Positions 1-7,646 of a stretch of 10,512 nt of DNA are shown here, in pieces. Numbering within the stretch: position 1 is the stretch's first letter; each line of letters starts with the position of its first letter. The notes below the pieces were generated by a model, which was not told where the DNA came from, did no database searches, and saw only the letters and a list, made by a program, of their open reading frames with translations. A program made the position numbers and the translations under genes. This stretch comes from JAJRVH01 sp964505995 (GTDB taxonomy: Bacteria > Pseudomonadota > Zetaproteobacteria > Mariprofundales > Mariprofundaceae): the NCBI GenBank assembly GCA_964505995.1, contig CAZDLB010000065.1, positions 1 to 10,512 on the forward strand, in the 5' to 3' direction.

Positions 1-3
1 GGT

Positions 4-9
4 TAAAAT
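4..9 (+). promoter_or_regulatory. Possible -10 element upstream of ilvI
   Basis: TAAAAT matches the sigma-70 -10 consensus TATAAT at five of six positions and lies in the most AT-rich stretch of the leader. Its -35 partner would fall before the window starts, so the promoter cannot be confirmed. If real, transcription would begin near position 16 and leave an untranslated leader of about 110 nt in front of ilvI. Confidence 0.25.
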
Positions 10-74
10 CCTTTATTTCCTTTGGGTTTTGCCGCTGTTTTCTTGACAATCGGGATGCAATCGTCAGCTTGTCG

Positions 75-100
75 GCAGCCGGGAACACAGGCCTGGCTGC
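75..100 (+). other. 9-bp hairpin in the ilvI leader
   Basis: GCAGCCGGG (75-83) can pair with CCTGGCTGC (92-100), including one G-U pair, around an 8-nt loop. It ends 26 nt before the ilvI ATG. No T-run follows, so it is not a standard intrinsic terminator. An 8-bp direct repeat AATCCGAT (101-108 and 116-123) follows it. No short reading frame rich in Ile, Val or Leu codons is visible, so classical ilv attenuation is not supported. A role in mRNA stability or translation is only a guess. Confidence 0.4.
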
Positions 101-126
101 AATCCGATGAGCGGGAATCCGATACC

Positions 127-1823
<1,697 letters not shown>

Positions 1824-1827
<4 letters not shown>

Positions 1828-2321
1828 GGCATACGATCACATTGCTGGTGGAGAACGAATTCGGCGTGCTCACGCGCGTCGCGGGGCTGTTTTCGGCGCG
1901 CGGCTACAATATCGAGAGCCTGAACGTGGCCCCGATTCTGGACAGGACCGCCAGCCGCATGACGCTCGTGACCCGGGGCGATGAGCGCGTGATCGAGCAG
2001 ATCCGCAAGCAGCTCGAAAAGCTGATCCCGGTTATCAAGGTCGAGGACATCTCGCATGAGGTGCACATCGAGCGCGGCATGCTGCTCGTCAAGCTGGCAT
2101 CCACGGCCGAGAGCCATGATGCGATCCTGGCGCTGGCCGATGAGGTTCGCGCGAAGGTCATCGAGGATGAGGCGGACAGCTACATCATCCTGGAGCTGAC
2201 CGGCAAGGTCGAGAAGCTGGATGCGTTTCTCGAGCGCGTGCAGGACTTCGGCATCATCGAGATGACGCGCACCGGCCCGCTCGGCATGCGCCGCGGCCCC
2301 CGGGGGTTTACGCTCGACTGA
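1824..2321 (+). CDS. ilvH: Acetolactate synthase, small regulatory subunit (IlvH type)
   Basis: This subunit binds the large subunit, raises its activity and confers feedback inhibition by valine. The 165-residue length matches IlvH (about 163) rather than the short IlvN of E. coli. An N-terminal ACT domain covers roughly residues 3-77, with N11 and G14 in the ENEFGVL turn that forms the valine site in E. coli IlvH. It includes the family signature GYNIESLNVAP. The C-terminal ALS_ss_C domain follows from about residue 82. The start overlaps the ilvI stop by four bases (ATGA). The last 14 bp overlap the 3' end of a convergent response-regulator gene. The usual next gene in many proteobacteria, ilvC, is absent here. 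Confidence 0.96.
2297..2306. repeat. Perfect palindrome CCCCCGGGGG at the convergent gene ends
   Basis: Ten bases of perfect dyad symmetry lie in the last codons of ilvH, just past the stop codon of the opposing response regulator. With no loop and no T-run of useful length it is not a credible intrinsic terminator. It could still slow polymerase where the two transcripts meet. Confidence 0.4.
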
Positions 2322-2670
2322 GGCCGGCTTCGGATGTCAGCGACTGCAGGGCCATCAACAGCGCATCCGGCGTGAAGGGCTTCTGCACGAAGGCCAGACC
2401 ACCGATCTCGGACTCCACCTGCCGGCCGGAGATGACGAGGGTCCGAATCTCCGGCACCAGCTCCCGGACCGCGCCATGCAGCTGATAGCCGTTCATCCGC
2501 GGCAGATTGAAATCGGTGATCAGCAGGCGGGGCCGGATGCCGCTTTCGCGCAGCCAGGCCAGTGCCTGCTCGGGCGATGTAAAGCCGTGGGCGTCAAACC
2601 CCTCGTCTTCCAGCACCGCCGCGATGAACTCGACGAGATACTCATTGTCATCAACGATCAGAACCGTCAT
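2308..2670 (-). CDS. Receiver-only (CheY-like) response regulator
   Basis: This is a single REC domain of 120 residues with no output domain, expected in the cytoplasm. All key residues are present: acidic pair D7-D8, phospho-acceptor D53 (in LLITDFNLPRMNG), S81 at the switch Thr/Ser position, and K97 followed by P98. The sequence resembles receivers attached to hybrid histidine kinases. No kinase lies in the window, so its partner and target are unknown. An in-frame TTG lies 15 nt upstream, but ATG 2670 is chosen because a GGGGAGGGA Shine-Dalgarno stretch sits 4 nt in front of it. It is the last gene on this strand, 54 bp after folC, and appears to have its own promoter. Its 3' end overlaps ilvH by 14 bp. 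It could act as a phosphorelay shuttle, a phosphate sink or a protein-binding switch. Confidence 0.9.
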   Translation of the reverse strand: MTVLIVDDNEYLVEFIAAVLEDEGFDAHGFTSPEQALAWLRESGIRPRLLITDFNLPRMNGYQLHGAVRELVPEIRTLVISGRQVESEIGGLAFVQKPFTPDALLMALQSLTSEAGLSRA

Positions 2671-2674
2671 GGAC

Positions 2675-2720
2675 TCCCTCCCCAAGGAGTAAACGACACA
2701 GCATACAGGCTTGGGGGGGA
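2675..2720 (-). promoter_or_regulatory. Hairpin that can bury the response-regulator ribosome binding site
   Basis: Read on the minus strand, UCCCCCCCAAG (2720 to 2710) can pair with CUUGGGGAGGGA (2686 to 2675). This gives 11 base pairs with one bulged A and a 23-nt loop. The 3' arm contains the whole Shine-Dalgarno stretch of the response regulator. The 5' arm lies inside the promoter spacer, upstream of the predicted transcription start. It would therefore exist only in RNA reading through from folC. The pairing is read directly from the sequence; a regulatory role is inferred. Confidence 0.5.
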
Positions 2721-2728
2721 TCTGTCAA
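2700..2728 (-). promoter_or_regulatory. Sigma-70 type promoter for the response regulator
   Basis: On the minus strand a perfect -35 TTGACA (2728-2723) is followed after exactly 17 bp by TATGCT (2705-2700), a four-of-six match to TATAAT. The predicted start of transcription is near 2693, giving an untranslated leader of about 23 nt with a strong ribosome binding site. The -35 box overlaps the folC stop codon. This suggests that the receiver gene is transcribed independently of the upstream biosynthetic operon, at least in part. Confidence 0.6.
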
Positions 2729-3861
2729 ATCAGACCGGCATCGGACGGGGCGGCCCGCAGCACTTCGGCCACGTTCGTGAAGGAGCCCAGGATCAGAAAA
2801 CGGCCCTCGGGCGATGCCCGCAGCCTTCGCTGCAATGCCGGCAGTACCGGACCCTCGATCAGCGCCACATCGCGCGCATGGGGCCGGAGAAGATCCACGC
2901 AATCGGCCAGCGAGCGGTCCTCGCGGGTGCGCACGAGGATGGCGTCGAATGGATCGGCCAGCCCGGGCAGGGATGGCAGCAGCGCCTCGATCGCATGCCG
3001 GTTATGCGCGGCATCCAGCCATACATCGGCATCATCGAGCTTCAGATGCTGCAGTCGCCCGGGGATGCGCGTGCCGCGAATCGCATCCTCCGCCCGTCGC
3101 GCATCGATCCCCGGAAGCTGACGGCCGAGACTGCGGATGCAGGCCAGCGCCAGCGCCGCATTCTGCCGCTGATGCGTGCCGGGCATCGCGAGTTCCCCCG
3201 GCCAGTCATGCGGCGAAACGAAGCGGAGCCCTGAGTCTTCCCGGCACAGCACCGCCTCGACCTCGGGATGCTGCAGCGCCGACAGGCAGAGCCTGCAACC
3301 CTCCATCGCACTGGCCTTCTCCGCGGCGATTTCCTGCAGGCTCTCGCCAAGCCAGGCCTGATGATCGAGTCCGATCGGCGTGATCAGCGCGACGTCGGCC
3401 GGCACGGCCGTCGTGGCGTCAAGCCGGGCGCCGACCCCGGCCTCGAGGATCTCGACATCGGTCTGGCGCTCGCTGAAATGCGCCAGCGCCGCGGCCGTGG
3501 CCACCTCGAAATAGGATGCGCCCGAGGCCCGGGCCTGCGGCATCAGGGCCTCAAGGCATCGGTACAGGGATGCGTCATCGATCGGCTCGCCATTGATCCG
3601 TATGCGTTCGTTGAAGCGAAGCAGATGCGGCGAGGTATAGAGCCCGACCCGGAAACCCGAGGCCGCGAGCGCCCGGGCGAGCATGTTGGCCGTGGAGCCC
3701 TTACCGTTCGTGCCGGCGATACGGACGCGCAGCCTCGGACGATGCAGATCCAGTGCCTGCAGCAATGCCTTCATGCGCGCATGCCCGGGCCGGTAATCGC
3801 GGTCGGCCGCGGGCCTGCCAAGCTCCTCCAGCCATGCGGCAATGCTCGCCGGCCCGGCCAT
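2725..3861 (-). CDS. folC: Bifunctional dihydrofolate synthase / folylpolyglutamate synthase, compact form
   Basis: FolC is a cytoplasmic Mur-ligase-family ATPase that adds glutamate to dihydropteroate and then extends the polyglutamate tail of folates. The 378 residues include the P-loop AGTNGKGST (49-57), the signature SPHLLRFNERIRING (77-91), FEVATAAA (118-125), GLDH (164-167), EK at 181-182, and the C-terminal-domain motif DAAHN (283-287). GSFTNVAEVL near the end matches the family's GSF-VAEV close. It is about 40 residues shorter than E. coli FolC (422). The stretch after DAAHN reads AILVRTREDRS in place of the usual G-M-x-x-DKD segment. No frameshift or internal stop is visible, so it is likely functional but compact. 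It starts 8 bp after the accD stop with no clear Shine-Dalgarno, suggesting translational coupling. The accD-folC pairing is conserved in proteobacteria. Confidence 0.93.
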   Translation of the reverse strand: MAGPASIAAWLEELGRPAADRDYRPGHARMKALLQALDLHRPRLRVRIAGTNGKGSTANMLARALAASGFRVGLYTSPHLLRFNERIRINGEPIDDASLYRCLEALMPQARASGASYFEVATAAALAHFSERQTDVEILEAGVGARLDATTAVPADVALITPIGLDHQAWLGESLQEIAAEKASAMEGCRLCLSALQHPEVEAVLCREDSGLRFVSPHDWPGELAMPGTHQRQNAALALACIRSLGRQLPGIDARRAEDAIRGTRIPGRLQHLKLDDADVWLDAAHNRHAIEALLPSLPGLADPFDAILVRTREDRSLADCVDLLRPHARDVALIEGPVLPALQRRLRASPEGRFLILGSFTNVAEVLRAAPSDAGLI

Positions 3862-3869
3862 GATGGGGA

Positions 3870-4739
3870 TCAGCGGGCCTGGCGGTAGGGCCGGTGGGTC
3901 AGGTGATGGAACAGCGTGGCCAGATAGTCGCTGAGCCTGCGGCGGTCGACAACCTCGTCGATCAGGCCGTGCTCGAGCAGGAATTCCGAGCGCTGGAAGC
4001 CTTCCGGAAGCTTCTGGCCGACGGTCTCCTGGATCACGCGCGGGCCTGCAAAGCCGATCAGCGCGCCGGGTTCGGCGATGATGACATCGCCCAGCCAGGC
4101 CACGGAGGCGGAGACGCCGCCCATCGTCGGGTCGGTCAGCAGACAGACGAAGGGCAGTCTGGCCTCATTCAGGCGATTGACGGCCGCCGAGGTCTTGGCC
4201 ATCTGCATCAGGGAAAGCACGCCCTCCTGCATGCGCGCGCCGCCGGAAGCCGTGATGAGCAGGTACGGACAGCCGCGATCGATCGCTCTTTCCATGCCGC
4301 GAACGATCTTTTCGCCGGCCACGGAGCCCATGCTGCCGCCCATGAACCCGAATTCGAAGATCGAAGCGGAGATCGTGCGCCCGCGGATGTCGCCGAGATA
4401 GTTGCGCACCGAATCCTCCGGGCCGGCTTTCCTGCCGGCCTCCTTGATGCGATCCCGGTAGCGCTTCTTGTCGCGGAAATCGAGCGGATCGGCCGAGCGC
4501 AGTTCGCGATCCAGCTCCTCCCAGGAGTCGGCATCGAACAGCATCGCGGCCCGCTGCGCGGCCGTGATGCGCATATGATGGCCACACTTGGGGCACACAT
4601 GATGGTTGCGTGCCAGCTCCTTGTTGTACAGCGCCTCGCTGCAGCCGGGACACTTGACCCAGAGGCCTTCCGGCGTGCCGGAGCTGCCCGATTTCAGGAT
4701 GTTCTTGGGGCTTTCGATCAGTCGCGTAAACCAGCTCAT
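3870..4739 (-). CDS. accD: Acetyl-CoA carboxylase carboxyltransferase, beta subunit
   Basis: AccD works with AccA to move the carboxyl group from carboxybiotin to acetyl-CoA, giving malonyl-CoA, the committed step of fatty-acid synthesis in the cytoplasm. The 289-residue protein starts with the typical MSWFTRLI sequence. A four-cysteine zinc ribbon follows (C30-x2-C33 and C49-x2-C52). The crotonase-like core carries FMGGSMGSVAGEK, SGGARMQEG, TDPTMGGVSAS and IGFAGPRVIQETVG. It is slightly shorter than the E. coli protein (304) because it lacks the variable C-terminal tail. The gene lies 20 bp after the phosphodiesterase-like gene and 8 bp before folC. In E. coli the AccD zinc domain can bind its own mRNA; whether that happens here cannot be seen. 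Confidence 0.97.
   Translation of the reverse strand: MSWFTRLIESPKNILKSGSSGTPEGLWVKCPGCSEALYNKELARNHHVCPKCGHHMRITAAQRAAMLFDADSWEELDRELRSADPLDFRDKKRYRDRIKEAGRKAGPEDSVRNYLGDIRGRTISASIFEFGFMGGSMGSVAGEKIVRGMERAIDRGCPYLLITASGGARMQEGVLSLMQMAKTSAAVNRLNEARLPFVCLLTDPTMGGVSASVAWLGDVIIAEPGALIGFAGPRVIQETVGQKLPEGFQRSEFLLEHGLIDEVVDRRRLSDYLATLFHHLTHRPYRQAR
4421..4440 (-). repeat. 7-bp perfect inverted repeat inside accD
   Basis: GGCCGGC and GCCGGCC flank a 6-nt spacer within accD, in the region encoding EAGRKAGPE. As RNA it would form a very stable short stem. It has no T-run, so it is not an intrinsic terminator. Codon bias in a GC-rich genome may explain it. Confidence 0.5.
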
Positions 4740-4759
4740 GTCCGTATCTCGAATAGGCT

Positions 4760-5545
4760 CTAGAATAGCAGTTCATCCACCTGCGTCAGCATGCGCAGAT
4801 GCGGCGGGTTCATCCGTTCCACCTCGGCCGTCATGACATTCAGCGTCTCCGGCTTCATGTGGTAGAGATAGACCGGGATTTCGCCGGTGCCGTTGAATTT
4901 CTCCAGCTCCTTCATCATGCCGTTCGGCGTCAGATGTCCGCTGATATCGGCCAGGTTCTGGTAGGCGTTCGGGAAGGAGCAGTCCATGATGATGCCCTGC
5001 AGATTCGGCTGGGCATTGGCGATCTCCCAGATGCGGTCGGTGCTGCCGGTGTCCGCGGTGTAGATGAACTGCATGCCGTCCTCATCCAGCAGGAAACCGG
5101 TGCAGGGAACCGGATGATTGACCGGGATCGGCGTGATCGTGACGCCGTCGATCGTGAAGCTTTCCTCGGGACGGATCGGGCTGAGCCGGAGAATCGCGTC
5201 CTCCTCGGTCGGGATGCGGGTGAAATCCGGCCAGACCGTGTCATTGAGGAAATGCGCCTTGAGGGTGTCGAGGTTCTCCTGCAGGCTGTGAATCGTAATC
5301 GTGCGATTGTTCTTGTTCCCGCCCAGGCGTTTCAGGGAACGGTTGTCGGCCAGGAACGCGATGTCCTTGATGTGGTCCAGATGGGTATGCGACAGGCAGA
5401 TGTGCCGGATGCCGTGCTGTTCCTCCAGCGACAGCGCCTCGGTCGGGGAGCCGGCATCGAGCAGGATGGAATCGTTGACCAGAAACGAGGTCAGGTGAAA
5501 CCCGAGAAGCTGGCCGCCATAACACCCCAGAACCTTGATCCTCAA
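4760..5545 (-). CDS. MBL-fold hydrolase, putative 3',5'-cyclic-nucleotide phosphodiesterase (class II-like, COG5212 type)
   Basis: This is a predicted cytoplasmic metal-dependent hydrolase of 261 residues, with no signal peptide or membrane segment. The metallo-beta-lactamase motif is H53-x-H55-L-D57-H58 (SHTHLDH). Further likely metal ligands or active-site residues are H144 (PVNHPVP), D165 (TADTGS), H204 (SGHLTP) and H229 (LYHMKPE). The H-x-H-L-D-H form, together with the WPDFTRIP segment (105-112) and the IMDCSF block, recalls proteobacterial proteins annotated as class II-like cAMP phosphodiesterases. The substrate is inferred from family resemblance only; another phosphodiester or ester is possible. 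The start is a TTG at 5545, chosen because AGGAGG sits 8 nt upstream and no ATG suits the conserved MRIKVLGC beginning. It is inserted between trpA (18-bp gap) and accD (20-bp gap), which are usually adjacent in related clusters. Confidence 0.75.
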   Translation of the reverse strand: MRIKVLGCYGGQLLGFHLTSFLVNDSILLDAGSPTEALSLEEQHGIRHICLSHTHLDHIKDIAFLADNRSLKRLGGNKNNRTITIHSLQENLDTLKAHFLNDTVWPDFTRIPTEEDAILRLSPIRPEESFTIDGVTITPIPVNHPVPCTGFLLDEDGMQFIYTADTGSTDRIWEIANAQPNLQGIIMDCSFPNAYQNLADISGHLTPNGMMKELEKFNGTGEIPVYLYHMKPETLNVMTAEVERMNPPHLRMLTQVDELLF

Positions 5546-5553
5546 GCCTTGCC

Positions 5554-5559
5554 CCTCCT
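5554..5559 (-). promoter_or_regulatory. Strong ribosome binding site supporting a TTG start
   Basis: AGGAGG (read on the minus strand, within AAGGAGGGG) lies 8 nt in front of the TTG at 5545 and in the gap after the trpA stop. It is one of the strongest Shine-Dalgarno matches in the window and decides the start of the phosphodiesterase-like gene. Confidence 0.75.
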
Positions 5560-5563
5560 TCGA

Positions 5564-6382
5564 TCAGGCCGCTGCGGCAACGGCATGCCGCATCCTTTCA
5601 GCAGAGGATGACACGGATTGAACGATCTCACAAGTATTTGCCGCCTGGGCCACCTGCGAAACGAAATGGCTGCCGACGACCACGCCGTCGGCAAAGGCCG
5701 CGACTTCGGTCGCCTGTTCCGGGGTCTTGATGCCGAAGCCCACGCAGATCGGCAGCCGGCTTTCGCTGCGGATATGCTCCACCTTTCGCCGCACCTGGTC
5801 GATATCGCCCATGGCCGCGCCGGTGATGCCGGTCAGCGATACATAGTAGATGAAGCCGGTGCCATGTTCGCAGGCCAGCCGGATGCGCTCATCGCTCGAG
5901 GTCGGCGACAGCAGCAGGATGCGATCCAGGCCATGCTGGGCCAGCGCCTGTTCGCAGATGTCGCCTTCCTCGGGCGGGATGTCGACGATCAGCACGCCGT
6001 CCGCGCCGCTTTGCCGGGCCTTTTCGGCAAAGGTGTCGAAACCCATCGCGAACGGGGTATTGGCATAGCCCATCAGGATGATGCCCAGTTCGGGATGCGC
6101 CTGCCGCACGCTTGAGGTGATGGCGAAGACGTCGTCCATATGGGTGCCGGCCGCCAGCGCGCGTTCGCTGGCGGCCTGGATGACCGGGCCGTCGGCCATC
6201 GGGTCGGAGAACGGCATGCCGATCTCGAGGATATCACATTGAGCGGCCAGGGCCATCATGGCCTCGCAGCTTGCGGCCGGATCCGGATCGCCGGCGGTCA
6301 GATAGCCGATCAGCGCTGCGCGCCTCTCGTCGCGACAGCTCAGGAAGATGCGTTGCAGGCGTTCGGAGCGGATCTCAGGCAT
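5564..6382 (-). CDS. trpA: Tryptophan synthase, alpha subunit
   Basis: TrpA cleaves indole-3-glycerol phosphate to glyceraldehyde 3-phosphate and indole, and passes the indole through a tunnel to TrpB in the alpha2-beta2 complex. The 272-residue TIM barrel has the catalytic pair E53 (DILEIGMPFSDP) and D64 (MADGPVIQ), corresponding to E49 and D60 of the Salmonella enzyme. The phosphate-binding region GITGAAMGD and the later GFGIKTPEQA are also present. The ATG overlaps the trpB stop by 8 bp. A GGAGG 6 nt upstream, within the end of trpB, supports this start and tight coupling, as expected for subunits made in equal amounts. Confidence 0.97.
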   Translation of the reverse strand: MPEIRSERLQRIFLSCRDERRAALIGYLTAGDPDPAASCEAMMALAAQCDILEIGMPFSDPMADGPVIQAASERALAAGTHMDDVFAITSSVRQAHPELGIILMGYANTPFAMGFDTFAEKARQSGADGVLIVDIPPEEGDICEQALAQHGLDRILLLSPTSSDERIRLACEHGTGFIYYVSLTGITGAAMGDIDQVRRKVEHIRSESRLPICVGFGIKTPEQATEVAAFADGVVVGSHFVSQVAQAANTCEIVQSVSSSAERMRHAVAAAA

Positions 6383-7637
6383 CGGCGTCCTCCACCCATC
6401 CCAGATATTTGAAGACGCTGTTCATGTCCTTGTCGCCGCGGCCGGAAAGATTGATGGCCACGAGCTGATCGGTCTTCATTGCGGCCGCGATGCGCAGGCC
6501 GGCCGCCAGCGCATGGCTGGATTCCAGCGCCGGGATGATGCCCTCGGTGCGCGTCAGCCGCTGCAGCGCCTCCAGCGCCTCATCATCGGTGGCCGAATCG
6601 AGCGTCAGCCGTCCCTGCTCGAGCATATAGGCCAGCTCGGGACCGACGCCGGGGTAGTCCAGACCGGCGGAGATGCTGTGCGTGCCCTGGATCTGGCCCT
6701 CGATGTCCTCGAGCAGATAGGTCAGATTGCCGTGCAGGATGCCCGGCTTGCCGGCGGCCAGCGACGCGGCATGTTCGCCCGATTGCAGGCCGTGGCCGGC
6801 GGCCTCGACCGCAACGAGTTGCACCGGATCGTCGCGGAACGGATGCAGCATGCCCATCGCATTGGAGCCGCCGCCGACGCAGGCCACGGCGACATCGGGC
6901 AGGCGGCCGGCCTGCTCGAGCATCTGCGCGCGCGCCTCTTGGCCGATGACGGTGTGAAACTGGCGCACCATCAGCGGGAACGGATGCGGGCCAGCGGCCG
7001 TGCCAAAGATGTAGAAGGTGTCCTCGCAGCTGGCGACCCAGTTGCGCAGCGCTTCGTTGACCGCGTCCTTCAGCGTGGCCGTGCCGGAATCGATCGGAAT
7101 GACATTGGCGCCGAGCAGGCGCATGCGCAGCACGTTCGGCATCTGCCGTTCGACATCCTCACGCCCCATGTAGATGTCGCACTGCATGCCGAACAGCGCC
7201 GCGACGGTGGCCGTGGCCACGCCATGCTGGCCGGCGCCGGTTTCGGCCAGCACCTTCTTCTTGCCCATGCGATGCGCCAGCAGGCCCTGGCCGATCGTGT
7301 TGTTGATCTTGTGCGCGCCGGTGTGATTCAGATCCTCGCGTTTCAGATAGATCTGGGCGCCGCCGTTCTCCTCGGACAGGCGCCGGGCATGGTACAGCGG
7401 CGAGGGTCGGCCGACATAGTTCTTCAGCAGCTCCATGCGCTGCGCGTGGAAGGCCGGGTCGGCCCAGGCCTCGAAGAAGGCTTCCTCGATCTCCTTCAGT
7501 GGCCGCATCAGCGTTTCAGCCGCGAAGCGGCCGCCGAAACGCCCGAAATGGCCGCCGGCATCCGGCGCATGTTCGATGCCGAGGTCGTAGTCGATTTCGC
7601 TGTGCAGACGGAATGTATCCGCTTTCGGCTTGTTCAC
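6375..7637 (-). CDS. trpB: Tryptophan synthase, beta subunit
   Basis: TrpB is the PLP enzyme that joins indole and L-serine to tryptophan in complex with TrpA. The 420-residue protein carries the PLP lysine K110 in the motif LNHTGAHKINN, the catalytic glutamate E132 in AETGAGQHG, and the PLP-phosphate loop GGGSN (255-259). The N terminus is about 20 residues longer than in the E. coli protein (K87 there), before the conserved GHFGRFGGRF. The same extension is common in other bacterial lineages. The start is GTG at 7637, preceded at 5 nt by GGGAG, which overlaps the trpF stop codon. The gap to trpF is only 9 bp. This is the classical type 1 TrpB, as its pairing with trpA implies. Confidence 0.97.
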   Translation of the reverse strand: MNKPKADTFRLHSEIDYDLGIEHAPDAGGHFGRFGGRFAAETLMRPLKEIEEAFFEAWADPAFHAQRMELLKNYVGRPSPLYHARRLSEENGGAQIYLKREDLNHTGAHKINNTIGQGLLAHRMGKKKVLAETGAGQHGVATATVAALFGMQCDIYMGREDVERQMPNVLRMRLLGANVIPIDSGTATLKDAVNEALRNWVASCEDTFYIFGTAAGPHPFPLMVRQFHTVIGQEARAQMLEQAGRLPDVAVACVGGGSNAMGMLHPFRDDPVQLVAVEAAGHGLQSGEHAASLAAGKPGILHGNLTYLLEDIEGQIQGTHSISAGLDYPGVGPELAYMLEQGRLTLDSATDDEALEALQRLTRTEGIIPALESSHALAAGLRIAAAMKTDQLVAINLSGRGDKDMNSVFKYLGWVEDADA

Positions 7638-7646
7638 GTGGGCTCC

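Noticed and set aside
43..48. Perfect TTGACA upstream of ilvI as a -35 box
   Set aside because: No acceptable -10 hexamer is found 16-18 bp downstream (sequence around CAGCTTG), so it is probably coincidental unless an activator compensates.
22..126. N-terminal extension of ilvI from the upstream TTG at 22 or ATG at 55
   Set aside because: The extra residues do not resemble any acetolactate synthase N terminus, and ATG 127 begins exactly at the conserved start of the family.
2476..3234. A 252-codon plus-strand open frame across the response regulator and folC
   Set aside because: It is an antisense frame spanning two well-supported genes and their intergenic region, with no recognisable domain.
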